Shown here: positions 1-11,226 of the stretch, piece after piece | How the letters are laid out: every line of letters starts with the position of its first letter | Position numbering within the stretch: position 1 is the first letter of the stretch | DNA from: Mycobacterium kansasii ATCC 12478 | GTDB taxonomy: Bacteria; Actinomycetota; Actinomycetes; Mycobacteriales; Mycobacteriaceae | Assembly: GCF_000157895.3 (NCBI RefSeq) | Contig: NC_022663.1 | Span: 3,844,001 to 3,908,000, forward strand | Direction: 5' to 3' | Length of the DNA: 64,000 nt | The notes under the pieces: model-generated | Seen by the model: the letters and a program-made list of their open reading frames with translations, nothing else | What the model was told of the DNA's origin: nothing | Database searches by the model: none | Program-made: the position numbers and the translations under genes

Positions 1-2396
<2,396 letters not shown>

Positions 2397-2400
<4 letters not shown>

Positions 2401-3239
2401 GACGCGGGCGGTTTCGGCGCGGCGCCCCGCTCGAAGTCTCGGGTCTGGGCGCCGGCGTCGATGATCGCCTGAAGCAGTCGGCGTGCTGCGGGTTCGGCCA
2501 GCGTTTCGCGAAGCAGCTGATCCTCGATGCGCAGGCCGGTCGCGACGTCCAGCCGCTCGTCCAGGGCGGCGTCCACCGCGCGTTTGGCGGCCGCGATCGC
2601 CGTCGGCGGGCTCGAGGCGATGCGGGCGGCGAGCCTGTCGACGAACCCGCGCAGTTCGTCGGCCGGCAGCGCCCGGTTGAGGTATCCCCAGGCCTCGGCC
2701 GTCGCGGCGTCGATGTCCAGGCAACCCAGGATCGCTTCCAGGGCCCGCCCGCGACCGACCAGCCGGGGGAGTCGCTGAGTGCCTCCGCCACCGGGAATGA
2801 TTCCCACCGAAACCTCGGGATGGCCCAGCACGGTCGTGCCGAGCGCGGCAAAGCGCATGTCGAAAGCCATCGCGAACTCGCAGCCACCACCACGGCAGAT
2901 TCCCTCGATGACCGCGATGGTTGCCTTCGGCAGGGTTCGGATCCGCTCCGTCATCGCGTGGAAGAACGACAGTTCGTCGTGCAGTGCGGTGTCCGCAGTT
3001 TCGGGACGGCCATGCAAGTCGCCGAGCAGCGAGACGTCCGCATGCGCGATGAAGAACTCCGGATCGGCCGAGTCGACGATCAGCACCCGCACCCCGTCGT
3101 CGCTGGCGACTTCCCCCAAGAGCCGGTCGATCTCGGTCAGCAGGGGCATGTCCAGCAAGTTGATCGGCGGATGATCGATCGTCGCCAGGCAGACGCCGTT
3201 CGCCCTGGAGGTGCGGATGAGCCGGTAATCCTCATACAT
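2397..3239 (-). CDS. Enoyl-CoA hydratase/isomerase (crotonase family)
   Basis: Crotonase-fold protein of 280 residues, probably hydrating or isomerising an enoyl-CoA. Oxyanion-hole segments are seen near residues 64-71 (FFIAHADV) and 111-121 (IEGICRGGGCE). Both glutamates used by true hydratases appear present: E142 in HPEVSVG and E168 in RALEAI, after the GIIPGGGGTQR loop. Its stop overlaps the clpB stop. The upstream DsrE-like gene on the same strand ends 54 bp before this start, so the two may be cotranscribed. Substrate cannot be told from sequence. Confidence 0.9.
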
Positions 3240-3249
3240 CCCTACGCCT

Positions 3250-3282
3250 CCCTGATACGTCCCTGATACGTCCCTGATACGT
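3250..3282. repeat. 11-bp tandem repeat, three copies
   Basis: Unit ccctgatacgt repeated three times without mismatch. It lies in the 54-bp spacer between the DsrE-like stop and the hydratase start, immediately upstream of the hydratase. Copy-number change would alter the leader of the hydratase by one helical turn per unit. Confidence 0.85.
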
Positions 3283-3293
3283 CTCCAATATCC

Positions 3294-3734
3294 CTAAGCC
3301 TCCGAGATCTTCACGTACCCCTGCTGCACCAGCTGGGTCAGTCTGGCCATGGCGTTCCTGTTGATCCTGGTTCCGGGGATCAGGTCGGCATTGCGCCAAC
3401 CGTTGGCCCTCGCGGTGGCCCCGCACAACTCGATGTGCACGCCCTTGGCTATCAGGTCGGCCAGCACCCGCTTGTACGGATTGCCCGTGCTGACGTGCCG
3501 GTTGGCGTTGTAGGCCTGGTCGTCGAGTGTCACGTGTCCGGCGTTCGTGTGGAACACGGCGACGACGTGCGAGCTGATCTGCCAGGCGGCCGCGTCGGCC
3601 ACGACGATTCCCAGGTGGAACAGGACGGCCGGCATGTCCCCTTCGAAGGTGAGCGATGCCACGCTGAACACGACCTTCACCTCGTCGAGTTCGACCGGAA
3701 CGTCGATATGCAGCGTCTCGTCTGATAGGGACAC
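3294..3734 (-). CDS. DsrE/DsrF-like family protein
   Basis: 146 residues with the DsrE-like pattern: an early beta strand (KVVFSVAS), a segment HVVAVFHTNAG, TGNPYKRVLADLIAKGV and the C-terminal IELCGATARANGW with Cys104, then VQQGYVKI at the end. Sulfur-relay DsrE/TusD proteins use a cysteine at about this position, but the wider family is mostly uncharacterised, so persulfide transfer is only an inference. Probably the first gene of a two-gene minus-strand unit with the enoyl-CoA hydratase. Confidence 0.72.
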   Translation of the reverse strand: MSLSDETLHIDVPVELDEVKVVFSVASLTFEGDMPAVLFHLGIVVADAAAWQISSHVVAVFHTNAGHVTLDDQAYNANRHVSTGNPYKRVLADLIAKGVHIELCGATARANGWRNADLIPGTRINRNAMARLTQLVQQGYVKISEA

Positions 3735-3912
3735 AGCTGACTCCCGTCTCGATAGTGCGGATTCGATGTCGGCAATGATCCACCCGGAAGTGAAATACGT
3801 TTGCCGTCACATGCGACCGGGACATGCGACAAGCCCGGTATTGACTCCTGTGATTCGGTTGTGACCTGCTCGGATTCTTTATTCGGGCCCATCAGCAGAT
3901 AGGCTGTCTCCC

Positions 3913-4770
3913 GTGGTCCCGCTTTGGTTCACGCTGTCCGCGCTGTGCTTCGTCGGTGCGGTGGTGTTGCTGTACGTCGACATCGATCGACGACGCGGGC
4001 GCAGCCGACGTCGTAGGTCGTGGGCGCGGTCGCACGGCTTCGACTACGAGCGCGAGTCGACCGAAATCCTGCATCGCTGGAAGCGCGGTGTGATGTCGAC
4101 GGTCGGCGATGTCCCGGCCAAGAACGTCGTGCTGGGTCAGATTCGCGGCGAGGCCGTCTACATCTTCGATCTCGAGGAAGTCGCCACGGTGATCGCCCTG
4201 CACCGCAAGGTGGGCACCAACGTCGTGGTGGACCTGCGGCTCAAGGGACTCAAAGAACCACGGGAAAGCGACATCTGGTTGCTCGGCGCGATCGGGCCGC
4301 GGATGGTGTACTCCACCAATCTCGACGCGGCCCGCCGGGCCTGCGATCGGCGCATGGTCACCTTCGCGCACACTGCACCCGACTGCGCCGAGATCATGTG
4401 GAACGAGCAGAACTGGACGCTCGTCAGCATGCCGATCTCCAGCACCCGCACGCAGTGGGACGAGGGGCTGCGCACCGTGCGCCAGTTCAACGACCTGTTA
4501 CGGGTGTTGCCGCCACTGCCGCAGGACGAGACCTCTCCAGAGAGCGCAGAACCGGCGCGCAACGCAGCACCGGGCCGTCCGCTGGCATCCGCACGTCAGG
4601 CCGAACTGCCGCCCCGGCGCGCTCAGGTCGACCCGGCCGCCGGGCTGATACCCGATCCGGCTCGTCGGGTGGCCGAGCCGGTGCGTCGTGACGAAGGTCG
4701 TCCCGAAGGCTTTCGGCGTCCGCCGCCGGCGGGTCGTAACGGCCGGCAAGCCAGCAACTTCCAGCACTGA
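3913..4770 (+). CDS. Membrane-anchored conserved protein (Rv0383c-like)
   Basis: 285 residues from a GTG start. One N-terminal hydrophobic segment (about residues 2-22, WFTLSALCFVGAVVLLYVDI) is followed by an Arg-rich stop-transfer stretch (RRRGRSRRRR), so the bulk should be cytoplasmic. The middle is a compact alpha/beta region; the last ~70 residues are Pro/Arg/Ala-rich and likely disordered. Equivalent in position and length to H37Rv Rv0383c, whose function is unknown. Divergent from the DsrE-like gene with ~180 bp between; precedes the SDR gene by 45 bp. Confidence 0.85.
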   Translation: MVPLWFTLSALCFVGAVVLLYVDIDRRRGRSRRRRSWARSHGFDYERESTEILHRWKRGVMSTVGDVPAKNVVLGQIRGEAVYIFDLEEVATVIALHRKVGTNVVVDLRLKGLKEPRESDIWLLGAIGPRMVYSTNLDAARRACDRRMVTFAHTAPDCAEIMWNEQNWTLVSMPISSTRTQWDEGLRTVRQFNDLLRVLPPLPQDETSPESAEPARNAAPGRPLASARQAELPPRRAQVDPAAGLIPDPARRVAEPVRRDEGRPEGFRRPPPAGRNGRQASNFQH

Positions 4771-4815
4771 TAGCGGGGCCCTGGGAGCCGGCTGCCGGTC
4801 AGTACACTGTCGCTC

Positions 4816-5589
4816 ATGCCACGGCCCGTCGCGCTGATCACAGGTCCGACTTCCGGGATTGGCTCCGGCTACGCGCGACGCTACGCGCGTGACGGCTACG
4901 ACCTCGTTCTCGTCGCCCGTGACGTCGACCGGTTACAGCAATTGGCCGGCGAGTTGGAGGCGCAGGCCGGCGGCGTCGAGGTCCTGCCCGCCGACCTGGC
5001 CGACGCGGCCGACCGCGCCAAGGTCGCCGAACGGCTCTCCCGGGGCGTCCGGGTATTGGTCAACAATGCCGGTCTGGGCACTTCCGGGGAATTCTGGACG
5101 ACCGATCCCGCCCTGCTGCAGGCGCAGCTCGACGTCAACGTCACGGCGGTGATGCAACTGACCCGGGCCGCGTTGCCGGCCATGCTCGAAGCCGGCGCGG
5201 GCACCGTCATCAATATCGCCAGCGTCGCCGGTCTGCTATCCGGTCGTGGGTCGACCTACTCGGCCTCCAAAGCCTGGGTGATCTCGTTCAGTGAGGGTCT
5301 GGCCAACGGGCTGCAGGGCACCGGTGTGGGCGTGCACGCCGTATGCCCGGGCTATGTGCACACCGAATTCCATGCCCGGGCCGGCCTCGAGATGCCCAAG
5401 GTCCCGTCGTTCATGTGGCTCGAGGTCGACGACGTGGTCAGCCAAAGCCTGGCCGATGTCACCCGCGGCAAGGTGATCAGCATTCCGGGCCTGCAGTACA
5501 AGGCAATTGGCACGGCCGGGCGGCTGATGCCACGGGGTCTGGTCAGGGCGGCGGTCAATCGCGTCGGCGGTGGTCGTGGCCGAAGCTGA
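4816..5589 (+). CDS. Short-chain dehydrogenase/reductase
   Basis: Classical SDR of 257 residues: cofactor loop TGPTSGIG (residues 10-16 region), NNAG (83-86), catalytic Ser136, Tyr148 and Lys152 (YSASK), then PGYVHT. An Arg in the second strand region (VLVARDVDRL) fits NADPH preference. The C-terminus (MPRGLVRAAVNRV) resembles the DltE/YqjQ-type subgroup. It overlaps the pyrE start, so translation is probably coupled. Substrate unknown. Confidence 0.9.
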   Translation: MPRPVALITGPTSGIGSGYARRYARDGYDLVLVARDVDRLQQLAGELEAQAGGVEVLPADLADAADRAKVAERLSRGVRVLVNNAGLGTSGEFWTTDPALLQAQLDVNVTAVMQLTRAALPAMLEAGAGTVINIASVAGLLSGRGSTYSASKAWVISFSEGLANGLQGTGVGVHAVCPGYVHTEFHARAGLEMPKVPSFMWLEVDDVVSQSLADVTRGKVISIPGLQYKAIGTAGRLMPRGLVRAAVNRVGGGRGRS

Positions 5590-6115
5590 CCGCGACGAGC
5601 TTGCCGAGCTGGTACGCCGGTTGTCGCTGGTGCACGGGCGCGTCACGCTGTCGTCGGGCAAACAGGCCGACTACTACGTCGACCTGCGCCGCGCCACCCT
5701 GCACCACCGGGCGTCGGCCCTGATCGGCAGGCTGATGCGCGAACTCACCGCCGACTGGGACTATGCGCTCGTCGGCGGTCTGACGCTGGGTGCTGACCCG
5801 GTGGCGACGGCCATCATGCACGCGCCCGGCCGCCCGATCGATGCGTTCGTCGTCCGGAAGTCAACGAAAACCCATGGCTTGCAACGACTTATCGAAGGAT
5901 CCGAGGTGTCCGGCCAGCGGGTCCTGGTGGTCGAGGACACCAGTACCACGGGCAACTCCGCGCTGACGGCGGTGCACGCCGTCCAGGACGCCGGAGGCGA
6001 GGTGGTCGGCGTGGCCGTTGTCGTAGACCGCGCCACCGGTGCCGCCGAGGCCATCGAGGCCGAAGGTCTGCCGTACCGCAGCGTGCTGGGGCTTGCCGAC
6101 CTGGGACTGGGCTAG
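5576..6115 (+). CDS. pyrE: Orotate phosphoribosyltransferase
   Basis: Converts orotate and PRPP to OMP in pyrimidine synthesis. The PRPP-binding loop VLVVEDTSTTG is at residues 116-126, and FVVRKSTKTHG holds the catalytic lysines. 179 residues from the GTG at 5576, which gives an N-terminus (AEADRDELAELVRR) of the length expected for mycobacterial PyrE; an in-frame GTG at 5570 is the alternative. Starts inside the SDR gene (14-bp overlap). Equivalent of Rv0382c. Confidence 0.95.
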   Translation: MAEADRDELAELVRRLSLVHGRVTLSSGKQADYYVDLRRATLHHRASALIGRLMRELTADWDYALVGGLTLGADPVATAIMHAPGRPIDAFVVRKSTKTHGLQRLIEGSEVSGQRVLVVEDTSTTGNSALTAVHAVQDAGGEVVGVAVVVDRATGAAEAIEAEGLPYRSVLGLADLGLG

Positions 6116-6125
6116 GCCACCGGCG

Positions 6126-7016
6126 GTGCGTGTTCTGGTTGCGCTGATCGTGGTCCTGTCCTGCCTGGCCTGCTCCCGTTCGGCACCGGATCGCATCTAC
6201 GGCGCCCAGAGCGCCCGGCTGGGCGAGTCGCTGCCGGTGCTGGGGTGGAACATGGCCGTGTCGAATCTGCGCTGGTCCGGTGACTATGTGCTGGTTGACG
6301 TCGATGCTTCGCCGAGCGATCCGCATGCCCCACATGCCAAACCCGAGGACGTTCGTTATGGCCTCTACGGAGCGCTATCCCATCCGCTGGAGTCGACCGG
6401 CCTCGGCAGTTGCGACGACGCGATGACCAAGGTGCACGATATCGCCAAGCCGCTGTCGGCGCCGCCCGACCGGCTCACCGGCACGGTCTGTCTGGGCCCG
6501 CTGACCGACCGCAGCGCGGTGCGCGGTGTGTATACCTATTCGCCGCACGACCGAATTGCCAATACCGCGGCCGCTTACCCGGCCGCGTTTCCGGTGGGGA
6601 TGTTGCCGACGAATCAGAACGACACCGGTCTGACGGTCAAGACCACCAGCTTGTCGGCCTGGCGCGCCGACGGTACGCCGGTGACCAAGATTCAGCTCGG
6701 GGACCCGGCGGCGTTCACCGGCAACGGGTACATGCTGCTGGGGTTGGCGGCCGACGCGCTGGCGACCCGCTATCGCGACGATTCCGCCGCCCGCGGCGGG
6801 CCGATGATGCTGCTTGCCGCGCCGACGCTGCCCGGCCGCGGACTGAGCCCGGCGTGCGCGACCTATGGGGCATCGGTGCTGATCCTGCCGGATGCGTCCC
6901 GCGACGCCGTACACGTCGACGCCTCGCTGTGCACCCAGGGTGAAATCAACCAGGCGCTGCTGTATGCGACGGTGGCGATCGTGGGCACTCACGCCGCGGT
7001 GTGGACGTCGCGATGA
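6126..7016 (+). CDS. Putative lipoprotein (Rv0381c-like)
   Basis: About 296 residues from the GTG at 6126, 10 bp after the pyrE stop. The first residues are Arg plus a hydrophobic core ending in a VLSC lipobox with Cys13, followed by LACSRSAPD. This suggests a secreted lipoprotein. The remainder has no motif I recognise. Its TGA overlaps the ATG of the RNA methyltransferase (ATGA), so the two are translationally coupled. A longer reading frame begins at 6039 inside pyrE but lacks the signal peptide at its start. Confidence 0.8.
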   Translation: MRVLVALIVVLSCLACSRSAPDRIYGAQSARLGESLPVLGWNMAVSNLRWSGDYVLVDVDASPSDPHAPHAKPEDVRYGLYGALSHPLESTGLGSCDDAMTKVHDIAKPLSAPPDRLTGTVCLGPLTDRSAVRGVYTYSPHDRIANTAAAYPAAFPVGMLPTNQNDTGLTVKTTSLSAWRADGTPVTKIQLGDPAAFTGNGYMLLGLAADALATRYRDDSAARGGPMMLLAAPTLPGRGLSPACATYGASVLILPDASRDAVHVDASLCTQGEINQALLYATVAIVGTHAAVWTSR

Positions 7017-7657
7017 ACGAAGCGGGGCCCACCGAATGGGCGGTGCCGGCCGGCGGTGTCGGTCCCTGGGTGGGTGACCTGCCCGACGACCTGCGGTATG
7101 ACCCAGAGTTGTTGCGCGACGGCGATACTCGCAATGTCGTCGACGCCTACCGGTATTGGACCCGGGAGGCGATCGTCGCCGACATCGATACTCGCCGGCA
7201 CTCGCTGCATGTGGCGATCGAGAACTTCGGCCACGACGCCAATATCGGCTCGGTGGTGCGTACCGCCAACGCGTTCGCGGTGCACACCGTGCACATCGTC
7301 GGGCGTCGGCGCTGGAATCGCCGTGGCGCCATGGTGACCGACCGCTATCAGCGGTTGCGTCACCACGACAGCACCGCCGAGCTGCTGGACTTCGCGTCTG
7401 GTGCCGGATTGACGGTGGTCGCCGTCGACAATGTCCCGGGTGCTGTGCGGCTGGAGGAGACGACGCTGCCGCGGGAGTGCCTGCTGTTGTTCGGTCAGGA
7501 AGGACCGGGCATCACCGCCGACGCCCGCGCCGGGGCGTCGGTCACGCTGTCGATTGCCCAGTTCGGCTCGACCCGCAGCATCAACGCCGGCGTGGCCGCC
7601 GGGATCGCGATGCATGCGTGGATCAGGCAGCATGCTGACCTGTCCCGAGCTTGGTGA
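7013..7657 (+). CDS. TrmH/SpoU-family RNA 2'-O-methyltransferase
   Basis: 214-residue SPOUT enzyme that methylates tRNA or rRNA ribose. The three knot motifs are visible: motif 1 NIGSVVRTANAF, motif 2 LLLFGQEGPGI, and motif 3 LSIAQFGSTRSINAGVAAGI. ATG at 7013 overlaps the preceding stop. Equivalent of Rv0380c. Target RNA cannot be predicted from sequence. Confidence 0.92.
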   Translation: MNEAGPTEWAVPAGGVGPWVGDLPDDLRYDPELLRDGDTRNVVDAYRYWTREAIVADIDTRRHSLHVAIENFGHDANIGSVVRTANAFAVHTVHIVGRRRWNRRGAMVTDRYQRLRHHDSTAELLDFASGAGLTVVAVDNVPGAVRLEETTLPRECLLLFGQEGPGITADARAGASVTLSIAQFGSTRSINAGVAAGIAMHAWIRQHADLSRAW

Positions 7658-7674
7658 ATCGAGTGGGTGCTTGT

Positions 7675-7780
7675 GGCTTCGAGTGTGTGGCTGTGGTGTC
7701 GCCGCGGCGGATCCTGAGCCTTGAGTACACGGTCACGGCCGTGGATGCACACTCGGGGCCACACGCGCACGCTCGAAGCC
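7675..7780. terminator. Imperfect inverted repeat between convergent genes
   Basis: The arm ggcttcgagtgtgtgg (7675-7690) pairs imperfectly with 7761-7780, which ends cgctcgaagcc. It lies in the 166-bp gap between the RNA methyltransferase (+) and the dodecin gene (-), so a two-way terminator or processed hairpin is plausible. No U-tract, as is common in mycobacteria. Confidence 0.4.
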
Positions 7781-7823
7781 AGAGGCGCAACTGCCCGGCA
7801 ACCGCAACGGCTTCGGATGAGGC

Positions 7824-8042
7824 CTAATCGCGCGGTTTGGCCGGCCTCATCTTGAACGAGATCTCGAGCTTGATCCGGAAGGTGATCTTGCCGCTCGAGT
7901 CCACCGACATGTCCTGCTCGATGACTCGGGCCACCCGTATGTCGTCGACGCTTTCCCGCGCCCGCTGCACCGCCTCCGCCGCGGCCTGCTCCCAGGAGGT
8001 GGGGCTGGTCCCGATGATGTCGATCACCTTGTACACGCTCAT
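7824..8042 (-). CDS. secE2: Dodecin (SecE2-like)
   Basis: 72-residue dodecin: the family signature MSVYKVIDIIGTSPTSWEQAA and C-terminal strand ITFRIKLEISFKMRP. Dodecins form hollow dodecamers that bind flavin; the H37Rv homologue Rv0379 was named SecE2 and is reported as a dodecin. The start is the ATG at 8042 because the longer frame upstream runs into the LysR gene and lacks dodecin similarity. Lies 17 bp downstream of the LysR stop on the same strand. Confidence 0.93.
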   Translation of the reverse strand: MSVYKVIDIIGTSPTSWEQAAAEAVQRARESVDDIRVARVIEQDMSVDSSGKITFRIKLEISFKMRPAKPRD

Positions 8043-8059
8043 GGGGGTAAAGCGTATAG

Positions 8060-9025
8060 CTAACTCCACAAGGTGACGTGGACCTTCGGGCGGAACCGCG
8101 CCACACCGACTCCGCTGCCGCGGATCATCGCCTGGGTGCACCGCGGGGTGGTGATGAACCGGACCAGTTCGGACACCGCCGGCTGACGGGCCGAGGGCGC
8201 CAACGTCGAGGCACACCACTCGCCGGACCTATCCAGTCCCGGACCAGTCACGTGCACCAACCGTCCGGCGGCCAGGTCCTTGGCGACCGCGAAGCCGATG
8301 GTCAGCGTGACACCACCGACTCGCCGGATCTCCTCGAGTGCAGCGGCATCGCTCTGAAAGATTCGCTGGTGTGATTCTGGAATCGCCAAGTCCCGCAGCA
8401 TGGTAGCGATCTCTCCGTCGACGCTGCCCGCCGAGGGGCCAAGCATCCACTGCTGCTGGCGCAACAAACCGGGCGTCGGAATGCCAACGGCCAGTGGGCT
8501 GTTGGGTGCCACGACGGTGATGATCTGATACTTCAGAAATGGCCGTACGAATAGCGAACCGTCGACGCCGTGGCAACTTTCGCTGGCAGGGCCGATGGCG
8601 ATGTCAACCGCCCGCGACAGAATCAGGTCGCGGAATCGGCTCGTCGGATGCACGCTCAACTCGACGGACAGGTCGTCGGCTCGAGACGAGAACAGCTCGA
8701 TCAGGCCCGGTGCCGCGTGCTCGGCGAAGGTGCTGGACGCGGCGATGCGCAGCAGCCGGCGGCCGTGGGCGGCCTCGGTGACCTCGATCGCCGTTTGTTG
8801 CTGCAGGCCCAGAATTTCCACTGCCCGGCTGGCCAGCCGCAGCCCGCCGGGGGTGAACGCCAACCCGGCACCGGTCCTGGTGAACAGTTGGTCGTCGAGC
8901 TCCTTGCGCAACGCAGCGATGTGCATGGAGACGCCGGCATCGGAGAGGCCGAGTTCTGCGGCGGCCGCTCGTACCGAGCCCAGTCGCACCACCGCCGAAT
9001 AGGCCCGAAGTTGAGCCGGAGTCAT
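8060..9025 (-). CDS. LysR-type transcriptional regulator
   Basis: 321 residues. The N-terminal winged helix-turn-helix (residues 1-60) includes SVRAAAAELGLSDAGVSMHIAALRKELDDQLF; a periplasmic-binding-protein-like effector domain follows. It is divergent from the CO dehydrogenase accessory/structural operon with only 33 bp between starts, the classic LysR arrangement, so it probably controls that operon and itself. The gap contains agcc-N7-ggct, a possible operator dyad. Equivalent of Rv0377. Confidence 0.9.
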   Translation of the reverse strand: MTPAQLRAYSAVVRLGSVRAAAAELGLSDAGVSMHIAALRKELDDQLFTRTGAGLAFTPGGLRLASRAVEILGLQQQTAIEVTEAAHGRRLLRIAASSTFAEHAAPGLIELFSSRADDLSVELSVHPTSRFRDLILSRAVDIAIGPASESCHGVDGSLFVRPFLKYQIITVVAPNSPLAVGIPTPGLLRQQQWMLGPSAGSVDGEIATMLRDLAIPESHQRIFQSDAAALEEIRRVGGVTLTIGFAVAKDLAAGRLVHVTGPGLDRSGEWCASTLAPSARQPAVSELVRFITTPRCTQAMIRGSGVGVARFRPKVHVTLWS

Positions 9026-9058
9026 GGAAAGAGCCTACTTCTGGCTTAGTTTAAGGGG

Positions 9059-10219
9059 GTGCGTGACGTGCTGGCCGAGCTGCTGTCGATCTGGCGCGCC
9101 GGTGATACCGCGGGGTTGGCGACGGTCGTGCGGACATTGCGGTCCGCGCCCCGGCCCCCGGGTGCGGCGATGGTGGTGGCGCCCGACGGTTCGGTAAGTG
9201 GCTCGGTGTCGGGTGGTTGCGTGGAAGGTGCTGTCTACGAACTCGCCACCGAGGTGGTACAAAGCGGGGCACCCCGGCTGGAACGGTACGGTGTCAGCGA
9301 CGATGACGCCTTCGCGGTGGGCTTGACCTGTGGCGGCATCATCGACGTCTTCGTCGAATCCGTCTCGCAGTCAACGTTTCCCGAACTCGGCGCGGTGGCC
9401 CGGGACATCGCCGCCCATCGGCCGGTCGCGATCGCGACGGTGATCACCCACCCGGATACCCAATGGGTGGGCCGGCGGCTTGTCGTGCATCCCGACGCGA
9501 TTGCCGGATCGCTCGGTTCCGAGCGTGCCGACGCTGCGGTCGTCGACGACGCGCGTGGTCTGCTTGCGCTGGGCCGCAACGAAATTCTCGAGTACGGCCC
9601 CGACGGGCAACGCCGGGGCGAAGGCATGGAGGTCTTCGTGTCCAGCTACGCGCCGCGCCCGCGGATGCTGGTGTTCGGCGCGATCGACTTCGCCGCCGCC
9701 CTGGCGCGGCAGGGATCGTTCCTGGGCTATCGGGTCACCGTCTGCGACGCTCGCGCCGTCTTTGCCACGTCGGTGCGCTTTCCGACGGCCGACGAGGTCG
9801 TCGTCGAGTGGCCGCACCGCTACCTCGCGGCCCAGGCGGAGGCGGGCGCTGTCGACGAGCGCACGGTGATCTGCGTGCTCACTCACGATCCGAAGTTCGA
9901 TGTGCCGGTGCTCGAGGTGGCACTGCGGCTGCCCCGCGTCGGGTATGTCGGGGCGATGGGATCGCGCCGGACGCATGACGACCGGTTGCGGCGGCTGCGG
10001 GCGGTCGGGCTGACCGACGCCGAACTGGGCCGGTTGTCCAGCCCGATCGGACTGGACCTCGGCGCCCGTACGCCCGAGGAGACGGCGGTGTCGATCGCCG
10101 CCGACATCATCGCCCGGCGGTGGGGCGGCCGCGGACGCCCGCTGGCCGAGACCGACGGGCGGATCCACCATGACGCGCAGGTAGAAGGCGAGTTCAGCGA
10201 TCACTTAAGTCGATATTGA
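9059..10219 (+). CDS. XdhC/CoxI-family molybdoenzyme maturation factor
   Basis: 386 residues, GTG start. The N-terminal XdhC domain shows GSVSGGCVEGAVYE and LTCGGIIDVFVE; the C-terminal Rossmann-like XdhC domain has PRMLVFGAIDFAAAL and VGYVGAMGSRRTHDDR. Family members bind the molybdenum cofactor and load it into xanthine/CO dehydrogenases after sulfuration. First gene of the plus-strand cox run, 31 bp before coxM. Equivalent of Rv0376c. The second XdhC-family gene in this operon is at 14118. Confidence 0.88.
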   Translation: MRDVLAELLSIWRAGDTAGLATVVRTLRSAPRPPGAAMVVAPDGSVSGSVSGGCVEGAVYELATEVVQSGAPRLERYGVSDDDAFAVGLTCGGIIDVFVESVSQSTFPELGAVARDIAAHRPVAIATVITHPDTQWVGRRLVVHPDAIAGSLGSERADAAVVDDARGLLALGRNEILEYGPDGQRRGEGMEVFVSSYAPRPRMLVFGAIDFAAALARQGSFLGYRVTVCDARAVFATSVRFPTADEVVVEWPHRYLAAQAEAGAVDERTVICVLTHDPKFDVPVLEVALRLPRVGYVGAMGSRRTHDDRLRRLRAVGLTDAELGRLSSPIGLDLGARTPEETAVSIAADIIARRWGGRGRPLAETDGRIHHDAQVEGEFSDHLSRY

Positions 10220-10250
10220 CGCTCGTTGAGCAGCGGCTGACACTGGGCGC

Positions 10251-11141
10251 ATGCAAGTACCTGGGCCCTTCGAATACGAGCGTGCGACCAGCGTCGACCA
10301 CGCCATCGGATTACTGGATCGGTTGGGGGAGGGGGCGCGAGTGGTCGCCGGCGGCCACAGCCTGCTGCCGATGATGAAGCTGCGTATCGCCAACCCGGAA
10401 TATCTGGTCGACATCAACGACCTGGTGCCCGAACTCGGATACGTGATCACCGACCCGACCCTGGTGCGCATCGGCGCCATGACCCGGCATCGCGAGATCC
10501 TGGAGTCCGACACGCTTGCGGCGGTGTGCCCGATCTTTCGCGATGCCGAACGCGTGATCGCCGACCCGGTGGTCCGCAACCGCGGTACCCTGGGCGGTTC
10601 GCTGTGTCAGGCCGATCCGGCCGAGGACCTGTCGACGGTGTGCACGGTGCTGGACGCCGTATGCCTGGCACGGGGGCCGTCGGGCGAGCGTGAGATTGCG
10701 ATCGACGACTTCATGGTCGGACCATACGAGACCGCGGTGGCGCACAACGAGCTCCTGGTCGAGGTACGTATCCCGCTGCGGCACAACACCTCCAGCGCCT
10801 ATGCGAAAGTTGAACGGCGGGTTGGTGATTGGGCAGTCACCGCAGCCGGTGCGTCGATCACGCTCGACGGCGACACCATCGCCGCCGTCCGGGTGGGTCT
10901 CACCGCGGTGAATCCCGATAGGACAGCGCTCGCCGAGCTTTCCCAGGCGCTGTTGGGCCGGCCGGCCACCGAGGAAACCTTCGCCGAGGCAGGCCGGCAA
11001 GCAAGCCAAGCCTGCGATCCGGTGACCGATATACGCGGCACCGCCGAGTACAAGCGGCACCTGGCTTCCGAATTAACGATTCGCACGCTGCGTACCGCGA
11101 CCGAGCGGGTGCGCAACATCCCTGAGCCGGAAGGGAACTAA
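10251..11141 (+). CDS. coxM: CO dehydrogenase medium (FAD) subunit
   Basis: 296-residue flavoprotein subunit carrying electrons from the iron-sulfur subunit to the quinone side. FAD pyrophosphate loops are visible: AGGHSLLPMMKLR near residue 38 and RGTLGGSLCQADPAEDL near residue 117, the standard pair for CoxM/XDH FAD subunits. The C-terminal CO-dehydrogenase flavoprotein domain follows (VERRVGDWAVTAAGAS). An 85-bp spacer separates it from coxS. Equivalent of Rv0375c. Confidence 0.93.
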   Translation: MQVPGPFEYERATSVDHAIGLLDRLGEGARVVAGGHSLLPMMKLRIANPEYLVDINDLVPELGYVITDPTLVRIGAMTRHREILESDTLAAVCPIFRDAERVIADPVVRNRGTLGGSLCQADPAEDLSTVCTVLDAVCLARGPSGEREIAIDDFMVGPYETAVAHNELLVEVRIPLRHNTSSAYAKVERRVGDWAVTAAGASITLDGDTIAAVRVGLTAVNPDRTALAELSQALLGRPATEETFAEAGRQASQACDPVTDIRGTAEYKRHLASELTIRTLRTATERVRNIPEPEGN

Positions 11142-11226
11142 AGACGATCGCAAGCACGGCGAAGCCGGGGCGCAGTCCCCCGCAAGCGCGAGGTGCTCCC
11201 AGATACCGACCCGATAAGGAGAAGCC

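Noticed and set aside
11142..11226. Spacer between coxM and coxS with a cggc-gaa-gccg hairpin as a riboswitch
   Set aside because: Short GC-rich hairpin only; resembles common mycobacterial spacer sequence and has no riboswitch fold I recognise.
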